64,000 nucleotides of DNA from Chryseobacterium sp. ZHDP1 (GCF_018603435.1 NZ_CP075682.1:930001-994000), one strand, 5' to 3'; positions 1-10,244 are shown, numbered from the stretch's first letter. The notes: generated by a model from the letters alone, not told the origin. Made by a program: numbers and translations.

Positions 1-1
1 T

Positions 2-643
2 TATCAGCATATTTTAGGCGAAACAGATTTCTACGGAATGACATTTTTCGTGAATGAAAACGTATTAATTCCCCGTCCTGAAACGGAAGAGCTGCTGGAA
101 TTTGCGATAAAAAAGATTAAAAATTCGCCTTTTAATGCTCAAAATTTAAAAATTCTGGATATCGGAACAGGAAGCGGAATTATTCCATTGGTTTTAAAAA
201 AACATTTTCCGCAGGCTGAAGTTACTTCCATCGATTTTTCTGAAAAAGCACTGGAAGTTGCCAGAAAAAATGCGGCATTTCATCAGCTTGATGTCAATTT
301 CGTTCATGCAGATTATCTGAATTTTGATTTAAAAGAAAGCTTTGATGTTATCATTTCAAATCCGCCTTATATCGCAATTGACGAAGAAAAGGAAATAGAG
401 CATTCCGTAAAAGGTTTTGAACCGACCATGGCACTCTTCTCTCCTACTTCCGATGCATTGATTTTTTACAGAAAAATAGCAGAAGACTCTAAAAAAAACC
501 TGAACAAAAACGGACTTTTATTTTTAGAAATCAACCAGAAATTAGGCCCAGAAACACTGGAATTATACCGTAATGATTTTGAAGAGGCTTGTTTAATCAA
601 AGATTTATCGGAAAATGACCGGTTTGTTTTTGGGAGGAAGTAA
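2..643 (+). CDS. prmC: Release factor glutamine methyltransferase, 5' truncated by window edge
   Basis: Methylates the glutamine of the GGQ motif in peptide release factors RF1/RF2 in the cytoplasm. The frame is already open at base 2 and reads YQHILGETDFYGMTF before VLIPRPETEEL, the normal hinge between the helical N-terminal domain and the SAM-binding domain, so roughly the first 70-80 residues lie outside the window and the ATG at 38 is internal. Seen in the retained part: the SAM-binding loop DIGTGSG and the substrate-gripping SNPPY motif typical of N5-glutamine methyltransferases. The C-terminus (DRFVFGRK) is complete. The NPPY motif is shared with other amino-methyltransferases, but the PRPETEEL stretch is characteristic of PrmC. 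No upstream neighbour is visible; a long repeat-bearing gap follows. Confidence 0.93.
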   Translation, partial: YQHILGETDFYGMTFFVNENVLIPRPETEELLEFAIKKIKNSPFNAQNLKILDIGTGSGIIPLVLKKHFPQAEVTSIDFSEKALEVARKNAAFHQLDVNFVHADYLNFDLKESFDVIISNPPYIAIDEEKEIEHSVKGFEPTMALFSPTSDALIFYRKIAEDSKKNLNKNGLLFLEINQKLGPETLELYRNDFEEACLIKDLSENDRFVFGRK

Positions 644-666
644 ACATTGATAGCTTGTGACTATTA

Positions 667-756
667 AAAAAAACTCTATGGAGTTTTATCTGTGTAGAGA
701 TCATATTCGGGCGATGATTGGCGTTCCGTAGGAACGCTATCTTTAGAACATTTGCA
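667..756 (+). repeat. Decayed left part of the 212-bp multi-hairpin element
   Basis: This stretch matches the left half of the structured element found complete at 34530, 62521 and 62960: a first hairpin AACTC-TATG-GAGTT, the TCTGTGTAGA strand, then the conserved hairpin GCGTTCC-GTA-GGAACGC and the tail CTATCTTTAGAA. The right half and the terminal inverted repeats are not recognisable, so it is a remnant. Confidence 0.75.
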
Positions 757-1521
757 GATTTAAAAAAGCAAAATTCTTTACCTTAAGCAATCAAAACTTA
801 ACGTGAGTACGATGTAAAAGCAATACAAAAACATCAATAGGAATGAACTTTAGCCTATTTCATTTAATAATTAAGAAAACAATTGGATTTAGCTAAAACT
901 GATGTTAATCCTGATTTGAAAAATTTACATCGAATTAAAGACTACCGCAACTCACGGATACAATAGTTTAATGATCATTTCATTTTCAATCTTCTCATAT
1001 TGAACTCACATTAATTAACTTATAAAAATTTATCTGATCATCTGTCACTTTTGCACTTAACTAGAAACTTTAATATGATTGTCCGTTATTTGTTATAATT
1101 TGAAAAATCTTTGAGTTCTTTGCCGAGTGAATAGTTTATGCTGAACTTGTCGAAGAACCTTTGCGAACTTAAAAACAGTTAGTATATAAAGAATCTTTGC
1201 GAGTCCTTTGCGTTAGAAAAAACAGTATGATTAATAGCGGATAATCAAAACTTTAAACAGATTGATCTTTTAAAATTATCCTCGTACAGAAATTTTTCAT
1301 AAAACTTCAATTAGATTTAACTAATCTCTTTTCAGTTTTTCGTAACAAAATAACTTTTCAGCTTTTGTATTAATTTATTGGTAATCCGAAATCCGAAAAT
1401 TTTCTTGGGTTATACGATTAAGTTATTTTCAATATACTGCAGCAATCCCTGAATAATAAAGCGTTTCAAAACTTTTTTCAAACAAATTTCACAACAAAAA
1501 GATTTAATTTAAATATTTCTA
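757..1521. other. Gene-free AT-rich spacer
   Basis: About 760 bases without a convincing reading frame. It holds short degenerate pieces of dispersed repeats (for example CTTTGCGAGTCCTTTGCG near 1195 and GAACTTGTCGAAGAACC near 1143) that resemble repeats elsewhere in the window. Nothing else recognisable. Confidence 0.6.
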
Positions 1522-1547
1522 TATATTTGTGTGTAATCGATTACACA
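1522..1547 (+). promoter_or_regulatory. Pectate lyase promoter -7 box with abutting LacI-type operator
   Basis: TATATTTG at 1522-1529 fits the Bacteroidota -7 consensus TAnnTTTG. It is followed directly by the perfect 18-bp palindrome TGTGTAATCGATTACACA (1530-1547), which has the even symmetry and central CG of LacI/GalR-family operators. A bound repressor would cover the transcription start. No clear -33 TTG was seen. The pectate lyase start lies 40 bases downstream. The regulator itself is not in this window. Confidence 0.72.
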
Positions 1548-1587
1548 TTATTAAATTAATTCCAAAACCATTAAAAATTTATTAATC

Positions 1588-4086
1588 ATGAAAAAACTCT
1601 TTTCATTTTTTATTCTTGTGCTGGGGTCTGTTCTGCTGAATGCACAGGTTACGATTACGCAGGCAACCGGATGGCTGGAAACTGCTTATGTAAAATGGAA
1701 TCCCGTAAACGGAGCCGACAGTTACAGAGTCTATTACACAGGCGGCGGCTTTACCAACAAAATAATTGATAATCAGTTAATCAGAAATTACGGTTCTTAT
1801 TTTCGTGCAGATATTTTAGGATTAAGTCCCGGAAATTACACCATAAAAGTTGCTCCTGTAACGAATAATGTGGAAGGAACTGCCACGGTTTCGGGTTCGG
1901 TTACCGTTCTTCCTCATGACAGAAACGGTTTTGCGCACAGCAACGGAAGAATTCCCGGTGCTTACAATCTGGACGGAACTTTAAAAGCCAATGCCGTTGT
2001 TCTTTATATAACTCAAAATAATAAAAATACGGTTTCGCTGAATGTAACGGGAGCGACAGCAAATCCATGTGTTGGGTTGCAGACGATTCTGGATGGTTTT
2101 AAAAAGGGATATGACACCCGTCCTCTCGCCATCAGATTTATAGGAAACATCACCGATCCCAGTTATCTGCTAAACGGAGATGCGGTTGTAGAGAATAAAA
2201 ATATCGCTGCAAGCTCCATCACGCTGGAAGGAGTCGGTTCAGATGCTCTCATCAACGGATGGGGAATCAGAATAAAAAATGCCACCAATATTGAAGTCAG
2301 GAATCTTGGTTTTATGCTGACTGATGCTGCGGAAGGAGATAATCTGAGTTTACAGCAGGATAACAGTTATATCTGGGCACACAACTGCGATCTTTTCTAC
2401 GGCAAGCCGGGAAGTGATGCAGATCAGGTAAAGGGTGACGGCGCTCTGGATGCGAAAAAATCTACGTACATTACTTTTTCCTACAATCATTTCTGGGATA
2501 ACGGAAAGAGCTGTCTTCTGGGTTTAAGCGAAGGAACAACTTCGGGATTGTATATTACTTATCACCACAACTGGTTTGATCATTCAGATTCCAGACATCC
2601 CAGAGTGAGGTATTATTCTGCGCATGTTTACAACAATTATTATGACGGAAATTCTAAATACGGAATAGGTTCTACATTGGGCTCTTCGGTTTTTGCAGAA
2701 GGAAATTATTTCAGAAATGCCAAATATCCGATTCTGATCTCCAAGCAGGGAACCGATGTTGCCAACGGAGCGGTGGGAACTTTTTCAGGAGAAAACGGAG
2801 GCGTTGTAAAGGCTTTTAATAATTTTATGACGGGACAGACCGCTTTTGTTCCTTATAATTCTTCAACAGCATCAATTCATTTCGACGCTTATGTGGCATC
2901 CTCAAGAAATGAAATTCTAGGAACCAATATTAAGGCATTACAGGGAAACGGAACGTATAATAATTTCGATACCGACAACTCACTGTACGTTAAAACTCTT
3001 GTTCCGGAGGTTCCAGCCGTGGCGAAGGATAAAGTAACGCAATATTCAGGAAGAGTTTCCGGAGGAGATATTAACTGGACTTTCAATAACTCGGTTGATG
3101 ATACTTCCGATACAGTAAACACAGGCTTGATGGCTTTGCTGCAAAACTACACCTCCTCACTTGTATCGGTGCAGGGAGAAACGGCTGCGCCTGCAAGTTC
3201 ACAGACTTTAACCATTGCTTCAAATAACGATCAGACGGTGGCTTCGGGAAGTGCAATTGCTCCAATGGTATTTACATGGGGAGGAACAGCAACGGATGCT
3301 GCTGTAACGGGACTTCCGGCTTCGGGAATCAGTTTTGTTAAAAATACTGCAGCAAAAACAATTACTGTTTCAGGAACTCCAACTGCGGATCTGGATTTTA
3401 CGGTAACAACGGTAGGTTCTGCGGGAACTCCGGTTTCAGGAACAGGCAGCATTTCGATTACGCCCACAGGAAGCAATCCTCAGGGAAATGAGATTCATAA
3501 TTTTACAACATCCAATTTAACGAGCTCGTTTTACACGTTTACGTCTGCCAATATCAATTCTACAGATGGTTCTGCGACGTATAACGGATTAACTTTAACA
3601 AAGAGATTAAAAATAGAATCTGCGACGGCAATTACATATACAACCTCTGCCCCGTCTTCGCTTACGCTTGTCTTTGATCCTTCTTTCAGCGGAACAATTA
3701 AAGTGGATAATGTTTCTTATACCGCTTCTTCAGGACTGGTTACCCTTTCAAATATTCCGGCAGGCTCACATTCCATCACCAAAGGGAGCGTGGCAAATTT
3801 ATTCTACATTAAAACAGAATATTCTTCGGCAGCCATTTTAGCCGCAAAAGAAAGCAAAGGATCGGATAGGTTAGCCATTTATCCCAATCCTGTTGAAAAT
3901 TATTTCACCGTTTTAACATCAGATACGGTGGAAGGGATTACCATTATTAATGACGGAGGTAAAATTATTAAATCTATAAAAGGAAGTATTAAAAATGTTG
4001 ATGTAAGTGAACTGATCAGCGGAATTTACTTCGTTCAGATCAAAACCAATAAGGAAGTAATTAATCAGAAGATCATTAAAAAATAA
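1588..4086 (+). CDS. Secreted pectate lyase (PL1 family) with T9SS sorting domain
   Basis: Cleaves polygalacturonate by beta-elimination outside the cell. 832 residues: Sec signal peptide (MKKLFSFFILVLGSVLLNAQ), a fibronectin-III-like domain (about 22-110), and a right-handed beta-helix pectate lyase domain (about 115-430). The helix domain shows GDGALDAKKS (calcium-binding Asp region) and SDSRHPRVR (catalytic Arg region) as in polysaccharide lyase family 1. Next come an immunoglobulin-like/putative Ig domain (about 540-630), another beta-sandwich (about 635-745), and a C-terminal Por sorting domain beginning YPNPVENYF. The start is the only ATG before the signal peptide. Stand-alone gene, probably controlled by the LacI-type operator 40 bases upstream and ended by the hairpin at 4120. 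Substrate inferred from family only. Confidence 0.9.
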   Translation: MKKLFSFFILVLGSVLLNAQVTITQATGWLETAYVKWNPVNGADSYRVYYTGGGFTNKIIDNQLIRNYGSYFRADILGLSPGNYTIKVAPVTNNVEGTATVSGSVTVLPHDRNGFAHSNGRIPGAYNLDGTLKANAVVLYITQNNKNTVSLNVTGATANPCVGLQTILDGFKKGYDTRPLAIRFIGNITDPSYLLNGDAVVENKNIAASSITLEGVGSDALINGWGIRIKNATNIEVRNLGFMLTDAAEGDNLSLQQDNSYIWAHNCDLFYGKPGSDADQVKGDGALDAKKSTYITFSYNHFWDNGKSCLLGLSEGTTSGLYITYHHNWFDHSDSRHPRVRYYSAHVYNNYYDGNSKYGIGSTLGSSVFAEGNYFRNAKYPILISKQGTDVANGAVGTFSGENGGVVKAFNNFMTGQTAFVPYNSSTASIHFDAYVASSRNEILGTNIKALQGNGTYNNFDTDNSLYVKTLVPEVPAVAKDKVTQYSGRVSGGDINWTFNNSVDDTSDTVNTGLMALLQNYTSSLVSVQGETAAPASSQTLTIASNNDQTVASGSAIAPMVFTWGGTATDAAVTGLPASGISFVKNTAAKTITVSGTPTADLDFTVTTVGSAGTPVSGTGSISITPTGSNPQGNEIHNFTTSNLTSSFYTFTSANINSTDGSATYNGLTLTKRLKIESATAITYTTSAPSSLTLVFDPSFSGTIKVDNVSYTASSGLVTLSNIPAGSHSITKGSVANLFYIKTEYSSAAILAAKESKGSDRLAIYPNPVENYFTVLTSDTVEGITIINDGGKIIKSIKGSIKNVDVSELISGIYFVQIKTNKEVINQKIIKK

Positions 4087-4119
4087 ATAAAATCAGGTCA
4101 TTAAATTAACATTCTGTTG

Positions 4120-4148
4120 AGCCGTCTCATTTTTGGGACGGCTTTTTA
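4120..4148 (+). terminator. Rho-independent terminator of the pectate lyase gene
   Basis: AGCCGTCTC pairs with GGGACGGCT (one G-T wobble) around a short T-rich loop and is followed by TTTTT. It lies 33 bases after the stop codon. Confidence 0.8.
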
Positions 4149-4399
4149 ATTTTGAATGTAAATCACTTCTGAAATGATGCAAGGCTTAATCTGTATTGAA
4201 ACGAACGATTTATTATTGAAGTAGTTTACACAATTTTATTGATAAAAGTTTAAAGGAATTCAAGTTTAAAACACTCGCCATCCAAGAAAACAGACTGAAT
4301 ATCCAGTCTGTTGATGTCAAAATTGAGTCTTTTATACTTTCATTGAGATTGATTTTTATTAAGTTTAAGCTAAAGAGACTTAGTTTTTAATGACAAAAT

Positions 4400-4462
4400 A
4401 AACTATAAACTATAAACTATAAACTATAAACTATAAACTATAAACTATAAACTTTAAACTTT
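4400..4462. repeat. Heptanucleotide tandem repeat (AAACTAT)
   Basis: Seven perfect copies of AAACTAT (4400-4448) followed by two of AAACTTT (4449-4462), in the convergent gap between the pectate lyase and rhomboid genes. It is outside any reading frame, so copy-number changes would have no coding effect. The rest of the 4149-4500 gap shows nothing recognisable. Confidence 0.95.
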
Positions 4463-4500
4463 AATCAATTAAAAGATTTTATCTGTCTTGAGCTTCAATA

Positions 4501-4533
4501 AAAAAGCAATGAAACATATAATTCATTGCTTTT
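4501..4533 (-). terminator. Terminator after the topoisomerase IV operon
   Basis: AAAAGCAATGAA and TTCATTGCTTTT form a stem around ACATATAA. On the minus strand the stem is followed by a T run, placing it just past the stop of the rhomboid gene. Confidence 0.75.
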
Positions 4534-4554
4534 AAATTTATCTGTAAGGAATCT

Positions 4555-5208
4555 TTATCCAATTCTTTTCTTCACAAAAATCTCATATCCCAAATAAATT
4601 AAAGGAAGCGACATAATTCCCAGATACATTGAATTAGCAATCGCCGCCTGTGGATGATTAGCAACTGCATAAACAAGCCCGAAAAATGCTCCTCCTAAAT
4701 GCGCGGCATGACCTATATTGTCGTTATAATTGGGATTCAGCATCATATAAACAGAATAGCTGAAATAAACAAGCCCAAATATATATCCCGGAATTCCGAT
4801 CGGAATGAAAAACATATAGATTTCTAAATGCGGAATCAGGGCAATAGATGCAAACAAAATTCCCGAAACTCCTCCACTTGCTCCAATGGCTGAATACCAA
4901 GGCTGCCTCTGGTAAACAAATAGAGAAAACATATTTCCCAGCAGGATTGATCCGAAATAAATGATAAGAAAACCCAGATTTCCAAATCCCTGAATAACAA
5001 CCGGACCGAAAAAATACAAGGTGAGCATATTAAAGACCAGATGCATAATATCGGCATGCAGAAATCCTGAAGAAAGCAAACGGATATATTCTTTCCTGTT
5101 TAATATGGCGCCTACGCTGAATTTGTATTTCTCAAAGTTGGCACTTCCCATAGGAGCAGCAAAACTTATTACTGCGGTTATGATGATGATTGCTATTAAA
5201 ATATTCAT
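4555..5208 (-). CDS. Rhomboid-family intramembrane serine protease
   Basis: Membrane protease that cuts transmembrane segments of substrate proteins. 217 residues, about six hydrophobic segments. The serine motif GASGGVSG and the histidine in IGHAAHLGG give the Ser-His dyad; HADIMHLVFNM carries the conserved L1-loop/TM2 HxxxN-like signature. The length fits a minimal six-TM bacterial rhomboid. It begins 11 bases after the stop of parC on the same strand and is the last gene of the parE-ORF-parC-rhomboid unit, closed by the hairpin at 4501. Natural substrate unknown. The co-location with topoisomerase genes is probably transcriptional convenience. Confidence 0.88.
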   Translation of the reverse strand: MNILIAIIIITAVISFAAPMGSANFEKYKFSVGAILNRKEYIRLLSSGFLHADIMHLVFNMLTLYFFGPVVIQGFGNLGFLIIYFGSILLGNMFSLFVYQRQPWYSAIGASGGVSGILFASIALIPHLEIYMFFIPIGIPGYIFGLVYFSYSVYMMLNPNYNDNIGHAAHLGGAFFGLVYAVANHPQAAIANSMYLGIMSLPLIYLGYEIFVKKRIG

Positions 5209-5219
5209 TTTTTCAACAT

Positions 5220-7805
5220 TTAATGTTCTGTATTATCATCATTCTGAAACAGGTTTCCAATGGTTCCGTCTTCATCAAATCCCGCTGTTGGTTCGGGATC
5301 TTCATATACTTCCGGTTCTTCTTCCACAGGTTCAGGAATGTTGATATTAATGGATTTTACTTTGAATTTGGTAAACTGGTTTCCGATGGCTTTGATTCCT
5401 TTCACGGCAATAAATTCATCGATATTCACTTCTTCCGGTTCTCGTTCTTTGCCCTTGTCCTTTGCGAAAATAATTTCGGCAGTAGCTCCGTTGGCAACAA
5501 TTACATTTTCAATAAACGATTTTGAATGTTCCGAAGGCATAAAAGTCTGCACATTCGGCGTGTTTTCAAATAAAAACCGTTTGATGAAATAAATATCTTT
5601 TTCACCATCGTAATAGATGCAGGTTACCGGCTGATTCGGACGCCATTTTTCCAGCACCAGATATTCGTCATCGAAGCGGTTTCCAAGATCAAAGGAAACT
5701 AATTTTGCTTCTCCGTTGGTATTGATGGTTAAAATTTTATCATCTCCTTTAAAGCTTCCCAGTAAAGTTCCTCTTCCGTCTGCATTCAGTCTTCTCACCG
5801 TATCATCAAACCAGATTCTTCGCGGTGCTAATGTAGAAACGCCTTCTTCTTTCAGATCAACTTTTTTCACGGAATATTTGGTTACCAGATTTCCTTTGGA
5901 ATCACGCCCTTTAATCGCGAGTTCTGAGAAATCGATGTCCATTTTATTTTTTCTGATCCTTGGATTGGGTTTCAGAAGAACCGTCACAGTTTCTGCTTCT
6001 CCGTTCGGATTTGCCGAAAAATAAAGCACTTCCGATCCTTTTTTATCCGAAGCCAGAGGATAATCTGTATTTCGGGTAACACCTGTTACAGAAAAACGCT
6101 TCATATAATAAGGTCCTTCTCTTCCTTCGCGGTAGATCATGTTGTAGACCGTTCTTTTATCGTTTTTCTTCCAGATCGCAACATGAAGAATATCTTTTCC
6201 GATGAACGTTTTTGCCTCTACTTTTACCACTTTCATGCTTCCATCTTTTCGGAAGGTAATGATGTCGTCGATATCCGAACAGTCGAACAGATACTGATCT
6301 TTTTTCAGAGACGTTCCGATAAATCCTTCCTCGAAATTGGCGTAGAACTTTTCGTTGGCAACCGCAACTTTTGTTGCATCAATGGTATCAAAAATTCGAA
6401 GTTCTGTCTTTCTCTGTCTTTCTTTACCGTATTTTTTCTGAATGTTCAGATAATAATCTATCGCATACTGAATAAGATTCGCAAGATGATGTTTCACCTG
6501 CTCGATCTTACCTTCCAGCGCAGCAATATTTTCTTTAAATTTATCTAAATCGAATCTTGAAATTCTCTTGATTCTGATCTCTGTTAATTTTACAATATCT
6601 TCTTCCGTTACAGCCCTTAAAAGATGTTTTGTATGAGGTTTCAATCCTTCATCAATGGTTTTAAGAACCTCTTCCCAGCTTTTGACCTCTTCAATATCAT
6701 GGTAAATTCTGTTTTCAATGAAAATTCTTTCCAATGAAGAAAAATGCCAGCTTTCCTGAAGCTCATGAAGTTCGATCTCCAGTTCTTTTTTAAGCAAAGA
6801 AACAGTATGGTCCGTGTTCATTTTCAGGATGTCAGAAACATTCATGAACATCGGCTTATCACCAACAATTACACAGGCATTCGGAGAAATGGTTACCTGA
6901 CAATCGGTAAAAGCATATAGAGCATCAATGGTTTTATCCGGCGAAACATCATTATGAAGATGGATCAGGATTTCAACTTTATCGGATGTATTGTCTTCAA
7001 TTTTTTTGATCTTGATCTTTCCTTTTTCATTGGCTTTAATGATGGAATCAATAAGATCACTTGTCGTTTTTGAGTACGGAAGTTCCGTAATAATGAGAGT
7101 GTGTTTATCGTAAGGCGAAATTTTAGCTCTGGCTCTTACCTTTCCGCCACGGTGTCCGTCGTTGTATTCAGAAACATCCAGATAACCTGCCGTCATAAAG
7201 TCGGGAAAAAGCTCAAACTTTTTGCCTTTCAGATACGCTACGGAAGCATTGATGAGTTCATTAAAATTATGCGGAAGAATCTTTGTAGAAAGCCCGACTC
7301 CGATTCCTTCCACACCCTGTGCCAGAAGGAGAGGAAATTTTACGGGAAGATCTATCGGCTCGTTATTTCTGCCGTCATACGATTTTGCCCATTCTGTTGT
7401 TTTCGGATTGAAAACCACTTCCAGTGCAAAAGGTGTTAATCGGGCTTCGATATATCTCGCCGCCGCCGCAGAATCTCCGGTGTAGATGTTTCCCCAGTTT
7501 CCCTGCGTATCGATCAACAGTTCTTTCTGACCGATTCCTACCATGGCATCCGTAATGGAAGCATCACCATGAGGGTGATATTTCATGGTGTTTCCCACGA
7601 TATTGGCAACTTTATTGTAACGTCCGTCTTCCAGCTCCCGCATGGAATGCATGATTCTTCGCTGAACAGGCTTAAAACCGTCATAAACGGAAGGAATTGC
7701 CCTGTCTAAAATTACATAAGAAGCATAATCCAGAAACCAGTCTTTATACAGCCCTGAAACCTTTTTTAAGCTTTCGCCCTCATGCGAGTATTCTTCTGTT
7801 ATCAT
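5220..7805 (-). CDS. parC: DNA topoisomerase IV subunit A
   Basis: Breakage-rejoining subunit of type IIA topoisomerase, which decatenates daughter chromosomes as a ParC2-ParE2 tetramer. 861 residues. The winged-helix core opens with LDYASYVILDRAIP. The catalytic tyrosine is Y118 in the AAARYIEARL motif, and the GVEGIGVGLS segment follows. A coiled-coil region is near 430-460, then the C-terminal beta-pinwheel region, then an acidic tail rich in E, P and D (about 825-861) as in other Bacteroidota proteins. ParE and a small membrane protein lie upstream on the same strand (8-base gap to the latter) and rhomboid lies downstream. Gyrase A is the alternative, but its GyrA-box is not evident and the pairing with a 629-residue ParE favours topoisomerase IV. 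Confidence 0.93.
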   Translation of the reverse strand: MITEEYSHEGESLKKVSGLYKDWFLDYASYVILDRAIPSVYDGFKPVQRRIMHSMRELEDGRYNKVANIVGNTMKYHPHGDASITDAMVGIGQKELLIDTQGNWGNIYTGDSAAAARYIEARLTPFALEVVFNPKTTEWAKSYDGRNNEPIDLPVKFPLLLAQGVEGIGVGLSTKILPHNFNELINASVAYLKGKKFELFPDFMTAGYLDVSEYNDGHRGGKVRARAKISPYDKHTLIITELPYSKTTSDLIDSIIKANEKGKIKIKKIEDNTSDKVEILIHLHNDVSPDKTIDALYAFTDCQVTISPNACVIVGDKPMFMNVSDILKMNTDHTVSLLKKELEIELHELQESWHFSSLERIFIENRIYHDIEEVKSWEEVLKTIDEGLKPHTKHLLRAVTEEDIVKLTEIRIKRISRFDLDKFKENIAALEGKIEQVKHHLANLIQYAIDYYLNIQKKYGKERQRKTELRIFDTIDATKVAVANEKFYANFEEGFIGTSLKKDQYLFDCSDIDDIITFRKDGSMKVVKVEAKTFIGKDILHVAIWKKNDKRTVYNMIYREGREGPYYMKRFSVTGVTRNTDYPLASDKKGSEVLYFSANPNGEAETVTVLLKPNPRIRKNKMDIDFSELAIKGRDSKGNLVTKYSVKKVDLKEEGVSTLAPRRIWFDDTVRRLNADGRGTLLGSFKGDDKILTINTNGEAKLVSFDLGNRFDDEYLVLEKWRPNQPVTCIYYDGEKDIYFIKRFLFENTPNVQTFMPSEHSKSFIENVIVANGATAEIIFAKDKGKEREPEEVNIDEFIAVKGIKAIGNQFTKFKVKSININIPEPVEEEPEVYEDPEPTAGFDEDGTIGNLFQNDDNTEH

Positions 7806-7813
7806 TTAATTTA

Positions 7814-8290
7814 TTAACTCTTTTTCTCTTTATTGGCTTTAACAACCTTGTTTAAGGAGATTTTTAAATCACTAATTTCTCTTTTGGTAAGATACGAAAT
7901 TTCATATCTTAAAATAGTAGAACCGCTGTTTTTGCTTGAAATCGTTATATAAAGTCTTTTCATCAAAAAGAGATCAATGACCTCAAATTTCTGTAGTTTA
8001 TATTTCGGAAATTCGTCGCTTAAAGGTTTTTGCAGAAAGGGAATAATATTCCTGTTTCTGAAATGCAGTGCTTCTCCGTCGCTGTCATATTCAAAAATCT
8101 GTCTTCCGTTGAAATAGAAGAACAGAATTAAAATGACGGGAACAATAATAAGCAGGAGATTTTCCTGTCCCAGTACTTTAAACCTGTATTCTTCTAAGAT
8201 ATACGCTCCGATACCTCCGACTAAAAGCATTGCCAATAAGGTACTTATGAAGCTGTAAACCGAAGTCTTATTGCGGTTGCTGAGTCTCAT
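7814..8290 (-). CDS. Small two-TM membrane protein between parE and parC
   Basis: 158 residues, not recognised as a named family. Seen: a short basic N-terminus, two hydrophobic segments (about 12-31 and 43-62), then a hydrophilic portion with alternating strands (FEYDSDGEALHFRNRN and following) that resembles a bacterial PH-like fold, and a lysine-rich C-terminus. The start ATG lies 52 bases after the parE stop, and the stop is 8 bases before parC, so it is transcribed with the topoisomerase genes. Function unknown; a membrane-anchored accessory role is only a guess. Confidence 0.8.
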   Translation of the reverse strand: MRLSNRNKTSVYSFISTLLAMLLVGGIGAYILEEYRFKVLGQENLLLIIVPVILILFFYFNGRQIFEYDSDGEALHFRNRNIIPFLQKPLSDEFPKYKLQKFEVIDLFLMKRLYITISSKNSGSTILRYEISYLTKREISDLKISLNKVVKANKEKKS

Positions 8291-8342
8291 ATTAATATTT
8301 GTATTAGTGGGTTTATTTGTGTTTTTAAGGTAGTTCTTTTAA

Positions 8343-10232
8343 TTAATTTTCATCTATGACTTCACTCAATATGTCTTTTTTATTTATGTCCGGATCTTCA
8401 ACTACCAGATTTTCAAGAATAAAAGTTTGCCTGTCAGGAGTGTTCTTTCCCATGTAAAATTCAAGAAGCTGATCAATCGTCTGATCTTTTCCTACGACAA
8501 CAGGTTCCAGACGGATGTCTTTTCCGATAAAATGCTTGAATTCATCAGGAGAAATTTCCCCCAATCCTTTAAATCGGGTGATCTCAGGATTTCTTCCCAG
8601 TTCGTTCAGTGCTTTTATCCTTTCCTGTTCTGTATAGCAGTATCGTGTTTCTTTTTTGTTTCTCACCCTGAATAACGGAGTCTGAAGAATATAAAGGTGA
8701 CCGTTCTTGATGAGATCCGGAAAGAACTGCAGGAAAAATGTAATCATCAGCAGGCGAATATGCATTCCGTCTACATCGGCATCGGTTGCTATAATTACCT
8801 GATTGTACCGAAGATCTTCGAGACTTTCCTCAATATTCAAAGCAGCCTGAAGAAGATTGAATTCTTCGTTTTCGTACACTACTTTTTTAGTTAAACCATA
8901 ACAGTTCAATGGTTTACCTTTCAGGGAAAATACCGCCTGTGTTTCTACATCTCTGGATTTTGTGATGGATCCTGATGCAGAATCTCCCTCGGTAATGAAG
9001 ATCTGGGTTTCTCCTTTTCTTTCGTTCTTCTGATCGTTGTAATGCTGTCTGCAGTCGCGAAGTTTTTTGTTATGGAGGGAAACTTTTTTGGCTCTTTCTC
9101 TCGCCAGCTTCTGAATTCCTGAAAGTTCTTTTCTTTCTCTTTCCGAGATTAAAATCTTTCTCTGGATCGCTTCTGCCACTTCAGGATTTTTGTGTAAGAA
9201 GTTATCTAATTTACTTTTAAGGAAATCAATAACAAAAGTTCTTACGGTGGGTCCGTTCGGTCCGATATCATTGGATCCTAGCTTTGTTTTGGTTTGGGAT
9301 TCGAAAACCGGTTCTTCCACATTGATGGAAACTGCCGCCACAATGGATTTTCTAACGTCGGAAGCATCAAAATTTTTATTGAAAAACTCACGGATTGTTT
9401 TTACATACGCTTCTCTGAAGGCATTTAAATGCGTTCCTCCCTGTGTGGTATTCTGCCCGTTAACAAAAGAAAAATAAGTCTCTGTCTGAGATTTATCGGT
9501 GTGTGTAATGGCAACTTCGATATCATTGTCTTTCAGATGAACAATGGGATAAAGCGTTTCGTTTTCCAGCTCTTCATCCAGCAAATCTTTCAGTCCGTTC
9601 TCTGAAAAGAAGGTTTCTCCGTTGAAAAGGATTTTTAAGCCGGGATTCAGATACGCATAATTGCGGAGCATTCTTTCGATATACTCTTTTCTGAATTTGA
9701 AGTGAAGGAAAATATCCGCATCCGGAATAAAGGAAATCTCGGTTCCGTTTCTGTCCGACGAGTCTTTTTCTTCAAAATTTTCTGTAATAATACCTCTGGA
9801 AAACTCTGCGGCTTTCATCCTCCCGTCACGGAAAGAACGAACGCGGAAATAATCGGAAAGGGCATTAACTGCTTTTGTACCGACTCCGTTAAGACCTACC
9901 GATTTTTTGAAGGCTTTACTGTCGTACTTTCCTCCGGTATTCATTTTGGAAACCGCATCCACTACTTTCCCCAATGGAATACCACGTCCGAAATCACGGA
10001 TCGTGACTTTTCCGTCGTCTAATTTTATTTCAATTCTTTTACCTGCTTTCATCCTGAACTCATCAATGGAGTTGTCCAGAATTTCTTTCAGTAAAATGTA
10101 GATACCATCATCGGCGGAAGACCCGTCTCCCAGCTTCCCGATGTACATTCCGGGACGCAGGCGGATATGTTCCTGCCAATCGAGGGTTCTGATATTATCT
10201 TCGGAATAGATCGGATTTATTTCTTGTGACAT
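8343..10232 (-). CDS. parE: DNA topoisomerase IV subunit B
   Basis: ATPase subunit of topoisomerase IV. With the ATG at 10232 the protein has 629 residues, [13 protein letters not shown] onward. Domains in order: GHKL ATPase ([26 protein letters not shown]), transducer, TOPRIM with EGDSASGS and DADVDGMHI, and a C-terminal gyrB-type tail. A longer reading from a TTG at 10247 is possible, but that TTG lies inside the -7 box TATGTTTG, so the ATG is preferred. First gene of the unit parE - membrane protein - parC - rhomboid. Confidence 0.94.
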   Translation of the reverse strand: MSQEINPIYSEDNIRTLDWQEHIRLRPGMYIGKLGDGSSADDGIYILLKEILDNSIDEFRMKAGKRIEIKLDDGKVTIRDFGRGIPLGKVVDAVSKMNTGGKYDSKAFKKSVGLNGVGTKAVNALSDYFRVRSFRDGRMKAAEFSRGIITENFEEKDSSDRNGTEISFIPDADIFLHFKFRKEYIERMLRNYAYLNPGLKILFNGETFFSENGLKDLLDEELENETLYPIVHLKDNDIEVAITHTDKSQTETYFSFVNGQNTTQGGTHLNAFREAYVKTIREFFNKNFDASDVRKSIVAAVSINVEEPVFESQTKTKLGSNDIGPNGPTVRTFVIDFLKSKLDNFLHKNPEVAEAIQRKILISERERKELSGIQKLARERAKKVSLHNKKLRDCRQHYNDQKNERKGETQIFITEGDSASGSITKSRDVETQAVFSLKGKPLNCYGLTKKVVYENEEFNLLQAALNIEESLEDLRYNQVIIATDADVDGMHIRLLMITFFLQFFPDLIKNGHLYILQTPLFRVRNKKETRYCYTEQERIKALNELGRNPEITRFKGLGEISPDEFKHFIGKDIRLEPVVVGKDQTIDQLLEFYMGKNTPDRQTFILENLVVEDPDINKKDILSEVIDEN

Positions 10233-10244
10233 ATGTAATTTCAG

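Noticed and set aside
2889..3476. Three antisense frames inside the pectate lyase gene
   Set aside because: Shadows of the well-supported sense gene; no domain or promoter.
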